64,000 nucleotides of DNA from an uncultured Bacteroidota bacterium (lineage in GTDB: Bacteria > Bacteroidota > Bacteroidia > Chitinophagales > Chitinophagaceae), in NCBI GenBank assembly GCA_903865435.1, contig CAIPJS010000052.1, positions 56,551 through 120,550 of the forward strand. Direction: 5' to 3'. The notes below the pieces were generated by a model that worked only from the letters and a program-made list of their open reading frames with translations, was not told the origin of the DNA and searched no databases. Shown piece by piece: positions 44,641 to 52,907 of this stretch. The position numbers and the translations under genes were made by a program. Each line of letters opens with the position of its first letter. Position 1 is the stretch's first letter.

Positions 44641-45129
44641 ATGCGTGCCGTAGACTTTATACAACAAAAAATAAAAACTGTAGCCGAAGCAAAAGCTTTG
44701 ATTAGTGCTTGGAAAGTAACTGGAAAAACTTTTTCATTTACCAATGGGTGTTTTGATATTTTGCATCCCGGTCATTTATTTTCATTAGCACAAGCAGCAA
44801 AAGAAGCCGACTATTTAGTAGTTGGATTAAATAGCGACCAAAGTGTACAAAGATTAAAAGGGCCAACTAGACCCATTAACAATACGGACAGCAGGGCTCT
44901 TGTTCTAGCCAATTTAATGGTAGTTGATATGGTAGTCGTATTTGAAGAAGATACCCCTTTGCAATTGATAATGGCATTGATGCCAGATATAATGGTGAAA
45001 GGAGGCGACTACACTATTGATGAAATAGTTGGTGCCAAAGAAGTAATAGCCCATGGAGGGAAAGTCATCATCAATCCTATTGTTGAAGGATTCTCCACTA
45101 CCAATTTGATTGAAAAAATAAAAAAATAA
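44641..45129 (+). CDS. rfaE2: D-glycero-beta-D-manno-heptose 1-phosphate adenylyltransferase (RfaE2 domain)
   Basis: This enzyme makes ADP-heptose for lipopolysaccharide. The 162-residue protein carries only the nucleotidyltransferase half of HldE: FTNGCFDILHPGH (HxGH at 42-45), VGLNSDQSVQRLKGPTRPIN and VKGGDY. The kinase half is a separate gene elsewhere or absent. I chose ATG 44641 rather than the in-frame 44617 because the earlier start overlaps the previous gene. It follows the YbhN-like gene by one base, coupling membrane and LPS functions. Confidence 0.9.
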   Translation: MRAVDFIQQKIKTVAEAKALISAWKVTGKTFSFTNGCFDILHPGHLFSLAQAAKEADYLVVGLNSDQSVQRLKGPTRPINNTDSRALVLANLMVVDMVVVFEEDTPLQLIMALMPDIMVKGGDYTIDEIVGAKEVIAHGGKVIINPIVEGFSTTNLIEKIKK

Positions 45130-45188
45130 CAAAACTGATTCTTGGTTGCTACTTTTTTGTTTCTAAATATTTTAAATAATCATTCGTT

Positions 45189-46712
45189 ATGAATTTTCTA
45201 CACGCTTTACAGATACAAAACAAAAATGAAGGAAGTTCTACTGGAACAGAATGGAAAAAAAGTAATGGACAAAACATAATATCCTTTTCTCCTGTAGACA
45301 ATAAAGAAATTGGAACTGTAATTGCTACAGACAAAGCAACTTATGAAAATATAATTGACACTGCGCAAAATGCATTTGTTGAATGGAGAAAATGGCCAGC
45401 CCCAAAACGAGGCGAAGTAGTAAGACAATTGGGAGAAGCATTAAGAAATGAGAAACAAGCACTAGGTCAATTGGTAAGTTATGAAATGGGTAAGAGTTTA
45501 CAAGAAGGTTTGGGCGAAGTGCAAGAAATGATTGATATCTGTGATTTTGCAGTTGGCTTGTCTCGTCAATTGTATGGACGCACTATGCACAGTGAACGCC
45601 CATTGCACAGAATGTATGAACAATGGCATCCATTGGGTATTGTAGGCATCATATCTGCTTTTAATTTTCCTGTAGCCGTATGGAGTTGGAATGCTACTTT
45701 GGCATGGGTTTGTGGAAATGTAACGGTATGGAAGCCCAGCGAAAAAACACCTTTATGTGGCAATGCCATTCAACATATAGTAGCCAAAGTATTTAAAGCC
45801 AATCAAGTGCCAGAAGGCGTCAATAATTTAATACAAGGTGGCAGAGAAGTAGGCGAATGGATGAGTCATGATAACAATATCCCCTTAGTTTCTGCAACAG
45901 GCTCTACTAAAATGGGTAAAGAATTGAATCAAGCAGTTGCAGCAAGATTGGGCAAAACCATTTTAGAATTGGGTGGCAACAATGCAATCATCATCTCAGA
46001 ACATGCCGATTTAGAAATGTCCTTGGTGGGTGCTGTATTTGGAGCGGTTGGTACTGCAGGACAAAGATGTACCAGCACGCGTCGTTTAATCATTCATGAA
46101 AAAGTATATGACCATTTTGTAACTAAATTAATTAAGGCTTATCAACAAATTAAAATTGGAGATCCATTGGATTCAAAAAATCACATGGGTCCATTGATTG
46201 ATACGACTGCCGTAAAAATGTATTTAGATGCAATAGAAGCTTGCAAAAAAGAAGGAGGAAAATTTATTGTTGAAGGGGGTGTATTAGCAGGGGCAGGATT
46301 TGAAAGTGGTTGTTATGTTAAACCCTGCATCGCCGAAGTACAAGCACAATTTAAAACGGTACAACATGAAACCTTTGCACCCATCTTATATTTAATGAAA
46401 TATGCTACCATTGAAGAAGCCATTGCCATTCAAAATGATGTGCCACAAGGATTGTCATCGGCCATCATGACTATAAATATGAGAGAGTCTGAATTGTTTT
46501 TATCTCAACTAGGAAGTGATTGTGGCATTGCCAATGTCAATATTGGTACTAGTGGGGCAGAAATCGGAGGTGCATTTGGTGGCGAAAAAGAAACCGGTGG
46601 AGGAAGAGAAAGTGGCAGCGATGCATGGAAAGCTTATATGCGCCGACAAACCAATACCATTAATTGGAGTACCCAATTACCTTTAGCACAGGGTATCAAA
46701 TTTGATTTTTAA
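45189..46712 (+). CDS. Aldehyde dehydrogenase, ALDH7A1/antiquitin type
   Basis: A 507-residue NAD-dependent aldehyde dehydrogenase. The ALDH7 branch is marked by SAFNFPVAVWSWNATLAW, ELGGNNAIIIS with the catalytic Glu260, and GTAGQRCTSTRRL with nucleophile Cys294. Antiquitin-type enzymes oxidise alpha-aminoadipate semialdehyde (piperideine-6-carboxylate) in lysine breakdown, so the same reaction is the best guess here. No lysine-pathway gene is adjacent. Confidence 0.9.
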   Translation: MNFLHALQIQNKNEGSSTGTEWKKSNGQNIISFSPVDNKEIGTVIATDKATYENIIDTAQNAFVEWRKWPAPKRGEVVRQLGEALRNEKQALGQLVSYEMGKSLQEGLGEVQEMIDICDFAVGLSRQLYGRTMHSERPLHRMYEQWHPLGIVGIISAFNFPVAVWSWNATLAWVCGNVTVWKPSEKTPLCGNAIQHIVAKVFKANQVPEGVNNLIQGGREVGEWMSHDNNIPLVSATGSTKMGKELNQAVAARLGKTILELGGNNAIIISEHADLEMSLVGAVFGAVGTAGQRCTSTRRLIIHEKVYDHFVTKLIKAYQQIKIGDPLDSKNHMGPLIDTTAVKMYLDAIEACKKEGGKFIVEGGVLAGAGFESGCYVKPCIAEVQAQFKTVQHETFAPILYLMKYATIEEAIAIQNDVPQGLSSAIMTINMRESELFLSQLGSDCGIANVNIGTSGAEIGGAFGGEKETGGGRESGSDAWKAYMRRQTNTINWSTQLPLAQGIKFDF

Positions 46713-46765
46713 TCTACCCTCCTATTTAATTTAATAATTGCAAAGCATTTAGCGTTTAAATTACT

Positions 46766-48430
46766 ATGAAAAAGTTGCAGCTAACCCTATTGTTTTATTT
46801 CATAACAATAATCATTTGGGGGCAATCCCTAAAAAATTGGCATTGGAAAGATGTTGAAAAAGATTCCGTGCATGGAATTAGTTTACAAAAAGCATATCAT
46901 TTACTTTCTACTTATCATATCCAACCAAAGCAGGTGATTGTTGCGGTAATTGATGGCGGTGTGGACACCAATCATCTTGAATTAAAAAATAAGCTTTGGA
47001 CAAATCCTTTAGAAATTCCCGATAACAATATTGACGACGACCACAATGGTTATGTCGATGATGTGCATGGCTGGAATTTTTTAGGCGGAAAAGATGGAAG
47101 AAATATAGACAAAGCCGATGCAGAAAAAACAAGAATTTACCATCGCTATAAAAATAAATTTGAAAGTAAAAATATAGATACTTTAAGTTTTACTGCAAAA
47201 GAAAAAAAATTATACACTACTTGGAAAGAAGTTGCCAAAGACATTGAATTTTCAGACCAAGATGTTGCCAATCTGCAATACATACAAATGGCCACCAACG
47301 CCATAAAGAAAATTGGAATAAATATCATCAAAGAAATGGGTGATTCTAATTTTACTACTTCAAAATTAGAGGCTTATCAACCTATTGGAAGAAATACATT
47401 AGAAGCAAAATCTGCGTTTTTAAGAACGGCCACTATTTTGGGGATTGATAAAGAAACATCTTTTACAGAAATAATCAATGATTTAACAGAATACATTGAT
47501 AGCAAGGAAAAAGCAGCCACTGCAAAGGAAAAATTGCCAAGTACAATAAGAGATGAAATTATAAAAGATCATTACGATGATTTTACAGATCGATCCTATG
47601 GCAATAATGACATCACCGGGCCCAATGCCAAACATGGTACACATGTAGCTGGACTTGTAGTAAGTATTCCAGATAGTAGCTGGAAGGTGAATGAGCTATA
47701 CCCCCCTATAAAAATAATGGTACTGCGGGCTGTCCCAGATGGAGATGAATATGATAAAGACGTTGCCTTAGCCATTCGCTATGCTGTAGACAATGGTGCA
47801 AAAATCATCAATATGAGTTTTGGGAAATCTTATTCTCCCGAACAAATATGGGTAGATAGTGCCATTCGCTATGCTGCTGCAAAAGATGTTTTGTTGATTC
47901 ATTCTGCCGGAAATGAATTTTATGATTTAGACCAAAAAAGTGTTTTCCCCAATCCTTATTCAAGTCAATTGAATGATACAGCAAAAAATATACTTACAGT
48001 TGCAGCCAGTAGTGATGCTTCGCTTAGTGAAAGTATTTTAACCGATTTTAGTAATTATGGGCCTAAAATAGTAGATGTGTTGGCCCCCGGAAATAAAATT
48101 TACTCTACCCTTCCTGGCAAAGACAATCATGGTTTTTTAAGCGGTACCAGTATGGCCGGGCCTATTGTGAGTAATCTTGCTGCCATCATTCGATCTTTTT
48201 TTCCAAACTTAAGTGCAGTACAAGTAAAAGAAATCATTATGAAATCTGCTTGGTTACCTAAAGATAAATTAGTGAGCTATACTGTACCACAACATGATGT
48301 TTCAAAAAGATTGGATGAGATAAGTAAATCGGGGGGCATTGTGAATGCAGCCAATGCCATTGAAATGGCCAAAATGATGGCTTCAAATCTGCCTGCTAAA
48401 TCAAATAAAAAGAAAAGCACAACGAATTAA
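46766..48430 (+). CDS. Secreted subtilisin-like serine protease (S8)
   Basis: A 554-residue exported protease with a signal peptide (about 1-20, ending IWGQS). The catalytic triad is Asp63 in VAVIDGGVDTNH, His290 in KHGTHVAG and Ser462 in SGTSMAGP, with the oxyanion Asn383 in SAGNEF. An insertion of about 170 residues lies between the Asp and His regions, rich in Lys and Glu. The C-terminus ends in a Lys-rich tail; no type IX sorting domain is visible. Target proteins are unknown. Confidence 0.92.
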   Translation: MKKLQLTLLFYFITIIIWGQSLKNWHWKDVEKDSVHGISLQKAYHLLSTYHIQPKQVIVAVIDGGVDTNHLELKNKLWTNPLEIPDNNIDDDHNGYVDDVHGWNFLGGKDGRNIDKADAEKTRIYHRYKNKFESKNIDTLSFTAKEKKLYTTWKEVAKDIEFSDQDVANLQYIQMATNAIKKIGINIIKEMGDSNFTTSKLEAYQPIGRNTLEAKSAFLRTATILGIDKETSFTEIINDLTEYIDSKEKAATAKEKLPSTIRDEIIKDHYDDFTDRSYGNNDITGPNAKHGTHVAGLVVSIPDSSWKVNELYPPIKIMVLRAVPDGDEYDKDVALAIRYAVDNGAKIINMSFGKSYSPEQIWVDSAIRYAAAKDVLLIHSAGNEFYDLDQKSVFPNPYSSQLNDTAKNILTVAASSDASLSESILTDFSNYGPKIVDVLAPGNKIYSTLPGKDNHGFLSGTSMAGPIVSNLAAIIRSFFPNLSAVQVKEIIMKSAWLPKDKLVSYTVPQHDVSKRLDEISKSGGIVNAANAIEMAKMMASNLPAKSNKKKSTTN

Positions 48431-48466
48431 GAATTAAAAACAATATTTGCCCAACAATTCAATTTT

Positions 48467-48979
48467 ATGCCCAGACCTAGTACCACCGAATACGGAGCTT
48501 ATTATCAAACTTACCTTAACTATACCAGTGGGAAAGATTACTCCATTTTATTACAACAATACAACGACCGAATTATTGATGCTTGGAATGCCATCCCCAC
48601 AGAAAAAATAAATTTTGCCTACGCACCTGACAAATGGACGATCAAGCAAATGTTACAGCATGTAATTGATACCGAAAGAATATTTGCTTATCGTGCAGTG
48701 GCAATTGCAAGGAAAGAACCCAACCCAATTCCAGGATTTGATGAAGCTGTTTATGCTAAAAATGCTTCCGCTGCACATCGCAATTGGAAAGAAATGATCG
48801 CTGAATGGAAAATAGTAAGACAATCGACCAATATGTTGTTTGCTTCTTTTAGTGAAGAAGATTTAAAACAAAAAGGTACAGCCAGCGATCAACCCATGTC
48901 TGTGAATGCATTAGGCTTTATCATTTTTGGTCATGCTTTACATCATTTGCATGTTTTGAAAGAGCGCTACGGAATTTAA
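48467..48979 (+). CDS. DinB-family metalloenzyme-like protein
   Basis: A 170-residue four-helix-bundle protein of the DinB/YfiT-like family. The metal-site histidines are seen in KQMLQHVIDTERIFAYR (His about 64) and the late GHALHHLHVLKERYG. Family members are often thiol-dependent transferases or of unknown function; DNA-damage induction is not shown by sequence. It begins 36 bases after the protease gene. Confidence 0.82.
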   Translation: MPRPSTTEYGAYYQTYLNYTSGKDYSILLQQYNDRIIDAWNAIPTEKINFAYAPDKWTIKQMLQHVIDTERIFAYRAVAIARKEPNPIPGFDEAVYAKNASAAHRNWKEMIAEWKIVRQSTNMLFASFSEEDLKQKGTASDQPMSVNALGFIIFGHALHHLHVLKERYGI

Positions 48980-48996
48980 AAAAATGAACACGCAGC

Positions 48997-49029
48997 AAAA
49001 AGCCCCAAGATTACTCGTGGGGCTTTTTT
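48997..49029. terminator. Bidirectional intrinsic terminator
   Basis: AAAAAGCCCCA pairs with TGGGGCTTTTT across a 10-base loop. It lies between the convergent DinB and YceI genes and has A and T tracts on both ends. Confidence 0.88.
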
Positions 49030-49060
49030 ATAATTTATATTTCTAAAATTAAGTAATAAA

Positions 49061-49636
49061 TTACTTTGTACCGTAAATATGAATGGCCAATTGAACTTCA
49101 GAATCCACCATACCAACACCATAATTAACACCAAATAAAGTTCTATCAAATGGCATGAAAGCTTCTGCAAAGAAACCCTTGTCATCTGCATTTCTAATGC
49201 TAGCTGTAAAAGTGATAGGAGCAGTAATTCCTTTTAAAGTCAAACTTCCAGTAATACTAGCTTTATCACCCGAAATGTATTTTACAGATGTAATCTTAAA
49301 AGCTGCATCACCAAATTTTGCGATATCAAAGAAATCAGCAGAAGATAAATGACCTTGTAATTTTTCACCACCACGATCATCAGTTACTTTTAAACCAGCA
49401 ACATCAATGACAAAGCTACCCCCTACTAATTTACCACCATCCACTTGAACTGAACCAGATTTGATTGGGAAATAACCAGTATGGTAATCGCTTTTTTTAG
49501 AACCAGTAAAATCTACTTTGCTATTTTTTGCATTTACGGTAAACGTTACTGCATCCGCCTTATTTTGCTTTGGAGTAAAAGAAAACAACGCAATCGATGT
49601 AGCGATGATTGTTAATGAACACATGATTTTTTTCAT
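49061..49636 (-). CDS. YceI-family periplasmic lipid-binding protein
   Basis: A 191-residue exported protein with a signal peptide (about 1-21) and the YceI beta-barrel fold, which binds isoprenoid or fatty chains. Family features are AKNSKVDFTGSKKSDYHTG, GGSFVIDVAGLKVTDDRG, HLSSADFFDIAKFGDAAF and ITGSLTLKGITAPITF read as separate motifs. Its promoter at 49708-49738 is the best match in the window. It is transcribed alone. Confidence 0.9.
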   Translation of the reverse strand: MKKIMCSLTIIATSIALFSFTPKQNKADAVTFTVNAKNSKVDFTGSKKSDYHTGYFPIKSGSVQVDGGKLVGGSFVIDVAGLKVTDDRGGEKLQGHLSSADFFDIAKFGDAAFKITSVKYISGDKASITGSLTLKGITAPITFTASIRNADDKGFFAEAFMPFDRTLFGVNYGVGMVDSEVQLAIHIYGTK

Positions 49637-49707
49637 ACTTGTATTTTGTTTAATTGATTTAAAATAAGAGACTGAAAATACATCAATTTTAGTATTATTT
49701 CAGATTG

Positions 49708-49738
49708 CAAAGATATAATTCAATGTTTAAACAACAAA
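49708..49738 (-). promoter_or_regulatory. Promoter of the YceI gene
   Basis: On the minus strand TTTG (49735-49738) is separated by exactly 19 bases from TATCTTTG (49708-49715), an ideal match to the Bacteroidota sigma-A promoter. The predicted leader to the ATG at 49636 is about 65 bases. Confidence 0.65.
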
Positions 49739-49774
49739 ATTAATTTTTAGACGTATTCTATGCTTAAAATCTAT

Positions 49775-49782
49775 TAACTTCG
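49775..49782 (+). promoter_or_regulatory. Putative -7 element of sucC
   Basis: TAACTTCG is a seven-of-eight match to TAnnTTTG, 16 bases before the sucC ATG. The -33 region is only weakly TTTT-like. Confidence 0.35.
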
Positions 49783-49798
49783 CCAAAATTTACACCGT

Positions 49799-51010
49799 AT
49801 GAACCTGCATGAGTATCAAGCAAAAGAGTTACTAAAAAAGTACAATGTTCCAGTGCAAGAAGGCGTAGCCGTTGAAACCGTTGACGCTGCAATAGCTGCC
49901 TATCAAAAAATTGCTACCGAAACTAAAAATAAATTTGCGGTAGTTAAAGCCCAAATTCATGCGGGAGGTAGAGGAAAAGGTAAAATTATTGGCACCGAAC
50001 AAAAAGGGGTTGCTGTTGGTAAATCGGAAGCCGATATTGCCAATTTTGCAAAAAATATATTGGGGGGCACTTTGGTAACCATTCAAACTGGCCCTGCTGG
50101 TAAATTGGTTTCTAAAATTTTAGTGGCACAGGATGTGTATTATGAAGGCCCTCAACCTACCAAAGAATTTTATTTGTCTATTTTATTAGACCGCGCTAAA
50201 GGAATGAATGTAATTATGTACAGCACCGAAGGCGGTATGAATATTGAAGATGTGGCACATGATACACCAGAAAAAATTTATAAAGAATGGGTATACCCAG
50301 GAGGCGGGTTACAAGGTTTTCAAGCAAGAAAAATTGCATTCAATTTAGGATTGAGTGGAGAAGCTTTAAAGAACTGCGTAAAGTTTGTCACTAATTTATA
50401 CAATGCATATGTAGGATTGGATTGCTCTATGTTGGAGATCAACCCCCTATTCAAAACATCTGACGATAAAATTATTGCGGTAGATTGTAAAATGAATGTG
50501 GATGACAATGCTTTAATGCGTCATCCTGATTTATTGGCCATGCGCGATGTAACCGAAGAAGATCCAACCGAAGTGGAAGCAGGCGAATACAATTTAAACT
50601 TTGTAAAATTAGACGGCAATGTGGGCTGCATGGTAAATGGCGCAGGATTGGCCATGGCTACCATGGATATGATTAAGTTAAGCGGTGGCGAACCTGCCAA
50701 CTTCTTAGACGTAGGTGGATCTGCGAATGCACAAACTGTAGAAGCTGGATTTAGAATTATTATGAAAGATCCCAATGTAAAAGCAATATTAATTAATATA
50801 TTCGGTGGTATTGTTCGTTGCGATCGTGTTGCTTCGGGTGTAATTGAAGCATTCAACAAATTAGGCAACATCAATATTCCTATCATTGTTCGTTTACAAG
50901 GAACCAATGCCGTTGAAGCAAAAAAATTAATAGACGAAAGTGGTTTGAAAGTTCAATCTGCGATTCAATTAAGTGAAGCTGCTGCCTTGGTGAAGCAAGC
51001 TGTTGCTTAG
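49799..51010 (+). CDS. sucC: Succinyl-CoA synthetase (ADP-forming) beta subunit SucC
   Basis: SucC is the ATP-grasp beta subunit of the TCA-cycle enzyme that converts succinyl-CoA to succinate. The 403-residue protein begins MNLHEYQAKELLKKYNVPV, has the lysine-rich KAQIHAGGRGKGK, the GLDCSMLEINPL metal site and the C-terminal CoA-binding GGIVRCDRVASGVIEAF. The alpha subunit gene sucD is not adjacent, so the two subunits are encoded apart. Two hairpins follow the gene. Confidence 0.96.
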   Translation: MNLHEYQAKELLKKYNVPVQEGVAVETVDAAIAAYQKIATETKNKFAVVKAQIHAGGRGKGKIIGTEQKGVAVGKSEADIANFAKNILGGTLVTIQTGPAGKLVSKILVAQDVYYEGPQPTKEFYLSILLDRAKGMNVIMYSTEGGMNIEDVAHDTPEKIYKEWVYPGGGLQGFQARKIAFNLGLSGEALKNCVKFVTNLYNAYVGLDCSMLEINPLFKTSDDKIIAVDCKMNVDDNALMRHPDLLAMRDVTEEDPTEVEAGEYNLNFVKLDGNVGCMVNGAGLAMATMDMIKLSGGEPANFLDVGGSANAQTVEAGFRIIMKDPNVKAILINIFGGIVRCDRVASGVIEAFNKLGNINIPIIVRLQGTNAVEAKKLIDESGLKVQSAIQLSEAAALVKQAVA

Positions 51011-51051
51011 GTTATATAGATTTTTTATAAAAGATAAAAATCTATATAACC
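51010..51051 (+). terminator. Hairpin after sucC
   Basis: GGTTATATAGATTTTT pairs with AAAAATCTATATAACC, 16 perfect base pairs starting at the last base of the stop codon. It is AT-rich, with no long T run directly after it, so it may act with the next hairpin. Confidence 0.6.
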
Positions 51052-51067
51052 TCTCTAATGTTTTTTT

Positions 51068-51097
51068 AAAATACCCCCGACAATTCGGGGATATTTT
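51068..51097. terminator. Bidirectional terminator between sucC and sprT
   Basis: AAAATACCCCCGA pairs with TCGGGGATATTTT across CAAT with one mismatch, flanked by T-rich runs on both sides. It lies between convergent genes. Confidence 0.75.
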
Positions 51098-51158
51098 GTT
51101 TTGATTCTACAGCCCAAATTCGAAGAATTTATGGGCTTTGAATTATCCTCTAATGATT

Positions 51159-51785
51159 TTATACATTCACTTTTTCCACTTCACTCAGTGCGCTAAATAG
51201 ATAAACATTCCCTGTGGCAATTTCAATGCACTCTATGCGCTTGCGTCTTAGTTTGATTTTTCTAAAAGTTCTTCCTTTTATTTCTTTAAATAAAGACCCA
51301 TCTGCCAAGTGCGCCAATACTACAATCCCATCCTTTTGTACTGGATTGTATTTACGAAGTACCAACAACAAAGCGGTTTCGCCATTGGCAGTCGCGGCTG
51401 GGTTCAATAATGTTTTATTTAAACTCTTGGTAATGTCATTCGGAAATAAATTCAAATCAATAAATGCTTTTAATAAATTCCCATAAATACTTTTCCATTC
51501 TTTACCATGGGCTTCCACCCTATTTCTATATTGCTCAAAACACAACAAATGTGCCAACTCATGCAATAGCGTAATTAAAAATTCATATTTATTTAAATTG
51601 CCATTCACTGTAATTTGATGATTCGATCCCATGGCAGGATGTCGATAATCTCCTAATACCGATTTCCTAGCGCGTGTAACCGTTAAGTGTACTTTGTATT
51701 GATGAATCAATTGTACTACAGACTCAAATGCACCATCGGGCAAATAATTTGCAAGTGCATGTAATGGATGTTCAACCTTGGCCAA
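51159..51785 (-). CDS. SprT-like zinc metallopeptidase
   Basis: A 208-residue protein of the SprT/Spartan-like family, which contains proteases linked to DNA-protein crosslink repair in eukaryotes; bacterial roles are not established. The zinc motif HELAH is at residues 75-79, followed by HGKEW at 93. No Cys-rich zinc finger follows, unlike E. coli SprT. It is the last gene of a tight minus-strand run after the AtpI-like gene. Confidence 0.86.
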   Translation of the reverse strand: MAKVEHPLHALANYLPDGAFESVVQLIHQYKVHLTVTRARKSVLGDYRHPAMGSNHQITVNGNLNKYEFLITLLHELAHLLCFEQYRNRVEAHGKEWKSIYGNLLKAFIDLNLFPNDITKSLNKTLLNPAATANGETALLLVLRKYNPVQKDGIVVLAHLADGSLFKEIKGRTFRKIKLRRKRIECIEIATGNVYLFSALSEVEKVNV

Positions 51786-51809
51786 TGTTTGTAGATATTA
51801 GATGAGCAA

Positions 51810-52181
51810 TCACTTTTTTATCAATTCTCCTTTAATTTCCATCCATGTATAAATCAAATACAAGCCCATACTGCTTATTAAAGTTGGCATGCCTACTGGA
51901 ACTTTTATTTGTGTGGTATATACCATGGCAACACTTACAAATACTACCATTTTTAAAAGCGTACCAATCATCACCGAACGAATCATTGCATTGGGATTGG
52001 TCTTATCTAATTTACTCAATCGAATGTTGTTAAAAAAATACATCAATAATAACAAGGCATTTACTACCAGTAGAAAATTAATTTTTAGCGTAGTGAACAA
52101 ATATCTTTTTTGAGCTAAAAAACAAAATAAATTTACTACTACAAAAACTAAAAGCACCCATCTTGTTTTATGATTGTTCAT
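51810..52181 (-). CDS. Small membrane protein, AtpI-like
   Basis: A 123-residue protein with four hydrophobic helices (about 8-24, 32-48, 70-87 and 97-113) and basic loops. It resembles, in size and helix pattern, the small membrane protein that follows atpZ in Bacteroidota ATP synthase operons; sequence identity cannot be judged by eye. It lies 4 bases after atpZ and 24 before the SprT gene. Confidence 0.55.
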   Translation of the reverse strand: MNNHKTRWVLLVFVVVNLFCFLAQKRYLFTTLKINFLLVVNALLLLMYFFNNIRLSKLDKTNPNAMIRSVMIGTLLKMVVFVSVAMVYTTQIKVPVGMPTLISSMGLYLIYTWMEIKGELIKK

Positions 52182-52185
52182 AATT

Positions 52186-52419
52186 TTATTTTTTATTTTG
52201 TGTATCTCTCACTACACTAATTAAAACAACCAATATAAACAAGGAAGGCGTCATCCATGCAAACAATGCATGTTTATCAAAATAGGTATCCATCTTCTTG
52301 CCCATATATAATGTAAGCAACAAACCAACCATCAACTGCGTGCCCAATCCAATGTATTTAGACCAATTGTAATTGGGTGCTTGATTCGATGGCGTCTTCC
52401 TGTTTGACTTTATTGTCAT
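52186..52419 (-). CDS. atpZ: AtpZ/AtpI-family protein
   Basis: A 77-residue membrane protein with two helices, matching AtpZ: YIGLGTQLMVGLLLTLYMGKKMD then a second helix ending VVLISVVRDTQNKK, read as separated motifs. AtpZ with AtpI forms a magnesium or calcium channel that helps assemble F0F1 ATP synthase. The ATP synthase genes are not in the window. Its start overlaps the previous gene's stop by one base. Confidence 0.8.
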   Translation of the reverse strand: MTIKSNRKTPSNQAPNYNWSKYIGLGTQLMVGLLLTLYMGKKMDTYFDKHALFAWMTPSLFILVVLISVVRDTQNKK

Positions 52420-52814
52420 TAATCTAAAGATTGTTTGTTCTCAGGTAGTTTCAGAGGCAAAGTATCTAGTTGTTTAGGATTGCCATCGGACAATACTTTT
52501 TTAATCCCCTCTAGATATTGTTCTTTATAATGAATAGATTGTTCTAAAGAATCTGTTCGAATTTTTAATAACTGAAGTGCTGTCCTACTTTCCTTTGTCC
52601 CATAACCAGGGATATAATACCTCAATGGGGTAAAAGCGATCAATGCAATGGTCATGCCCACCAATAAAATAAAAGTAATACTCACCCCTAAATACACCGA
52701 CCTTCTTGACAATCTAAAGGCCAAAACCTCGTCATAAGTGTCATCATTCATAATCACCAAACGATAGGTATTACTGGTTCTTTTAAATGTATTATTGATG
52801 TCTAAATTTGCCAT
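52419..52814 (-). CDS. Short membrane protein resembling the leader of Bacteroidota M23 peptidases
   Basis: A 131-residue protein with a cytoplasmic N-terminus (YRLVIMNDDTYDEVLAF), one membrane helix (about residues 40-62), and a short coiled-coil-like tail (KIRTDSLEQSIHYKEQYLEG). This arrangement matches the N-terminal part of Bacteroidota M23 peptidases such as those near porW and atpZ, but the peptidase domain is absent: the next gene starts on the last base of its stop. It could be a stand-alone scaffold derived from such a peptidase (inference). Confidence 0.6.
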   Translation of the reverse strand: MANLDINNTFKRTSNTYRLVIMNDDTYDEVLAFRLSRRSVYLGVSITFILLVGMTIALIAFTPLRYYIPGYGTKESRTALQLLKIRTDSLEQSIHYKEQYLEGIKKVLSDGNPKQLDTLPLKLPENKQSLD

Positions 52815-52830
52815 AGTATTAAATGCTGGT

Positions 52831-52838
52831 TAAAGATA
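52831..52838 (-). promoter_or_regulatory. Putative -7 element of the M23-leader-like operon
   Basis: On the minus strand TATCTTTA is a seven-of-eight match to TAnnTTTG, 16 bases before the ATG at 52814. No clear -33 box. Confidence 0.3.
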
Positions 52839-52907
52839 CGATGGATTCTATTTTTTTAAGTAAATAATAGGAAATAAATGTATTTTTAAGCTGTTTTTAC
52901 CCTTAAT

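Noticed and set aside
50521..50907. A 128-codon open frame on the minus strand
   Set aside because: It is antisense to sucC, which shows all family motifs, so the frame is incidental.
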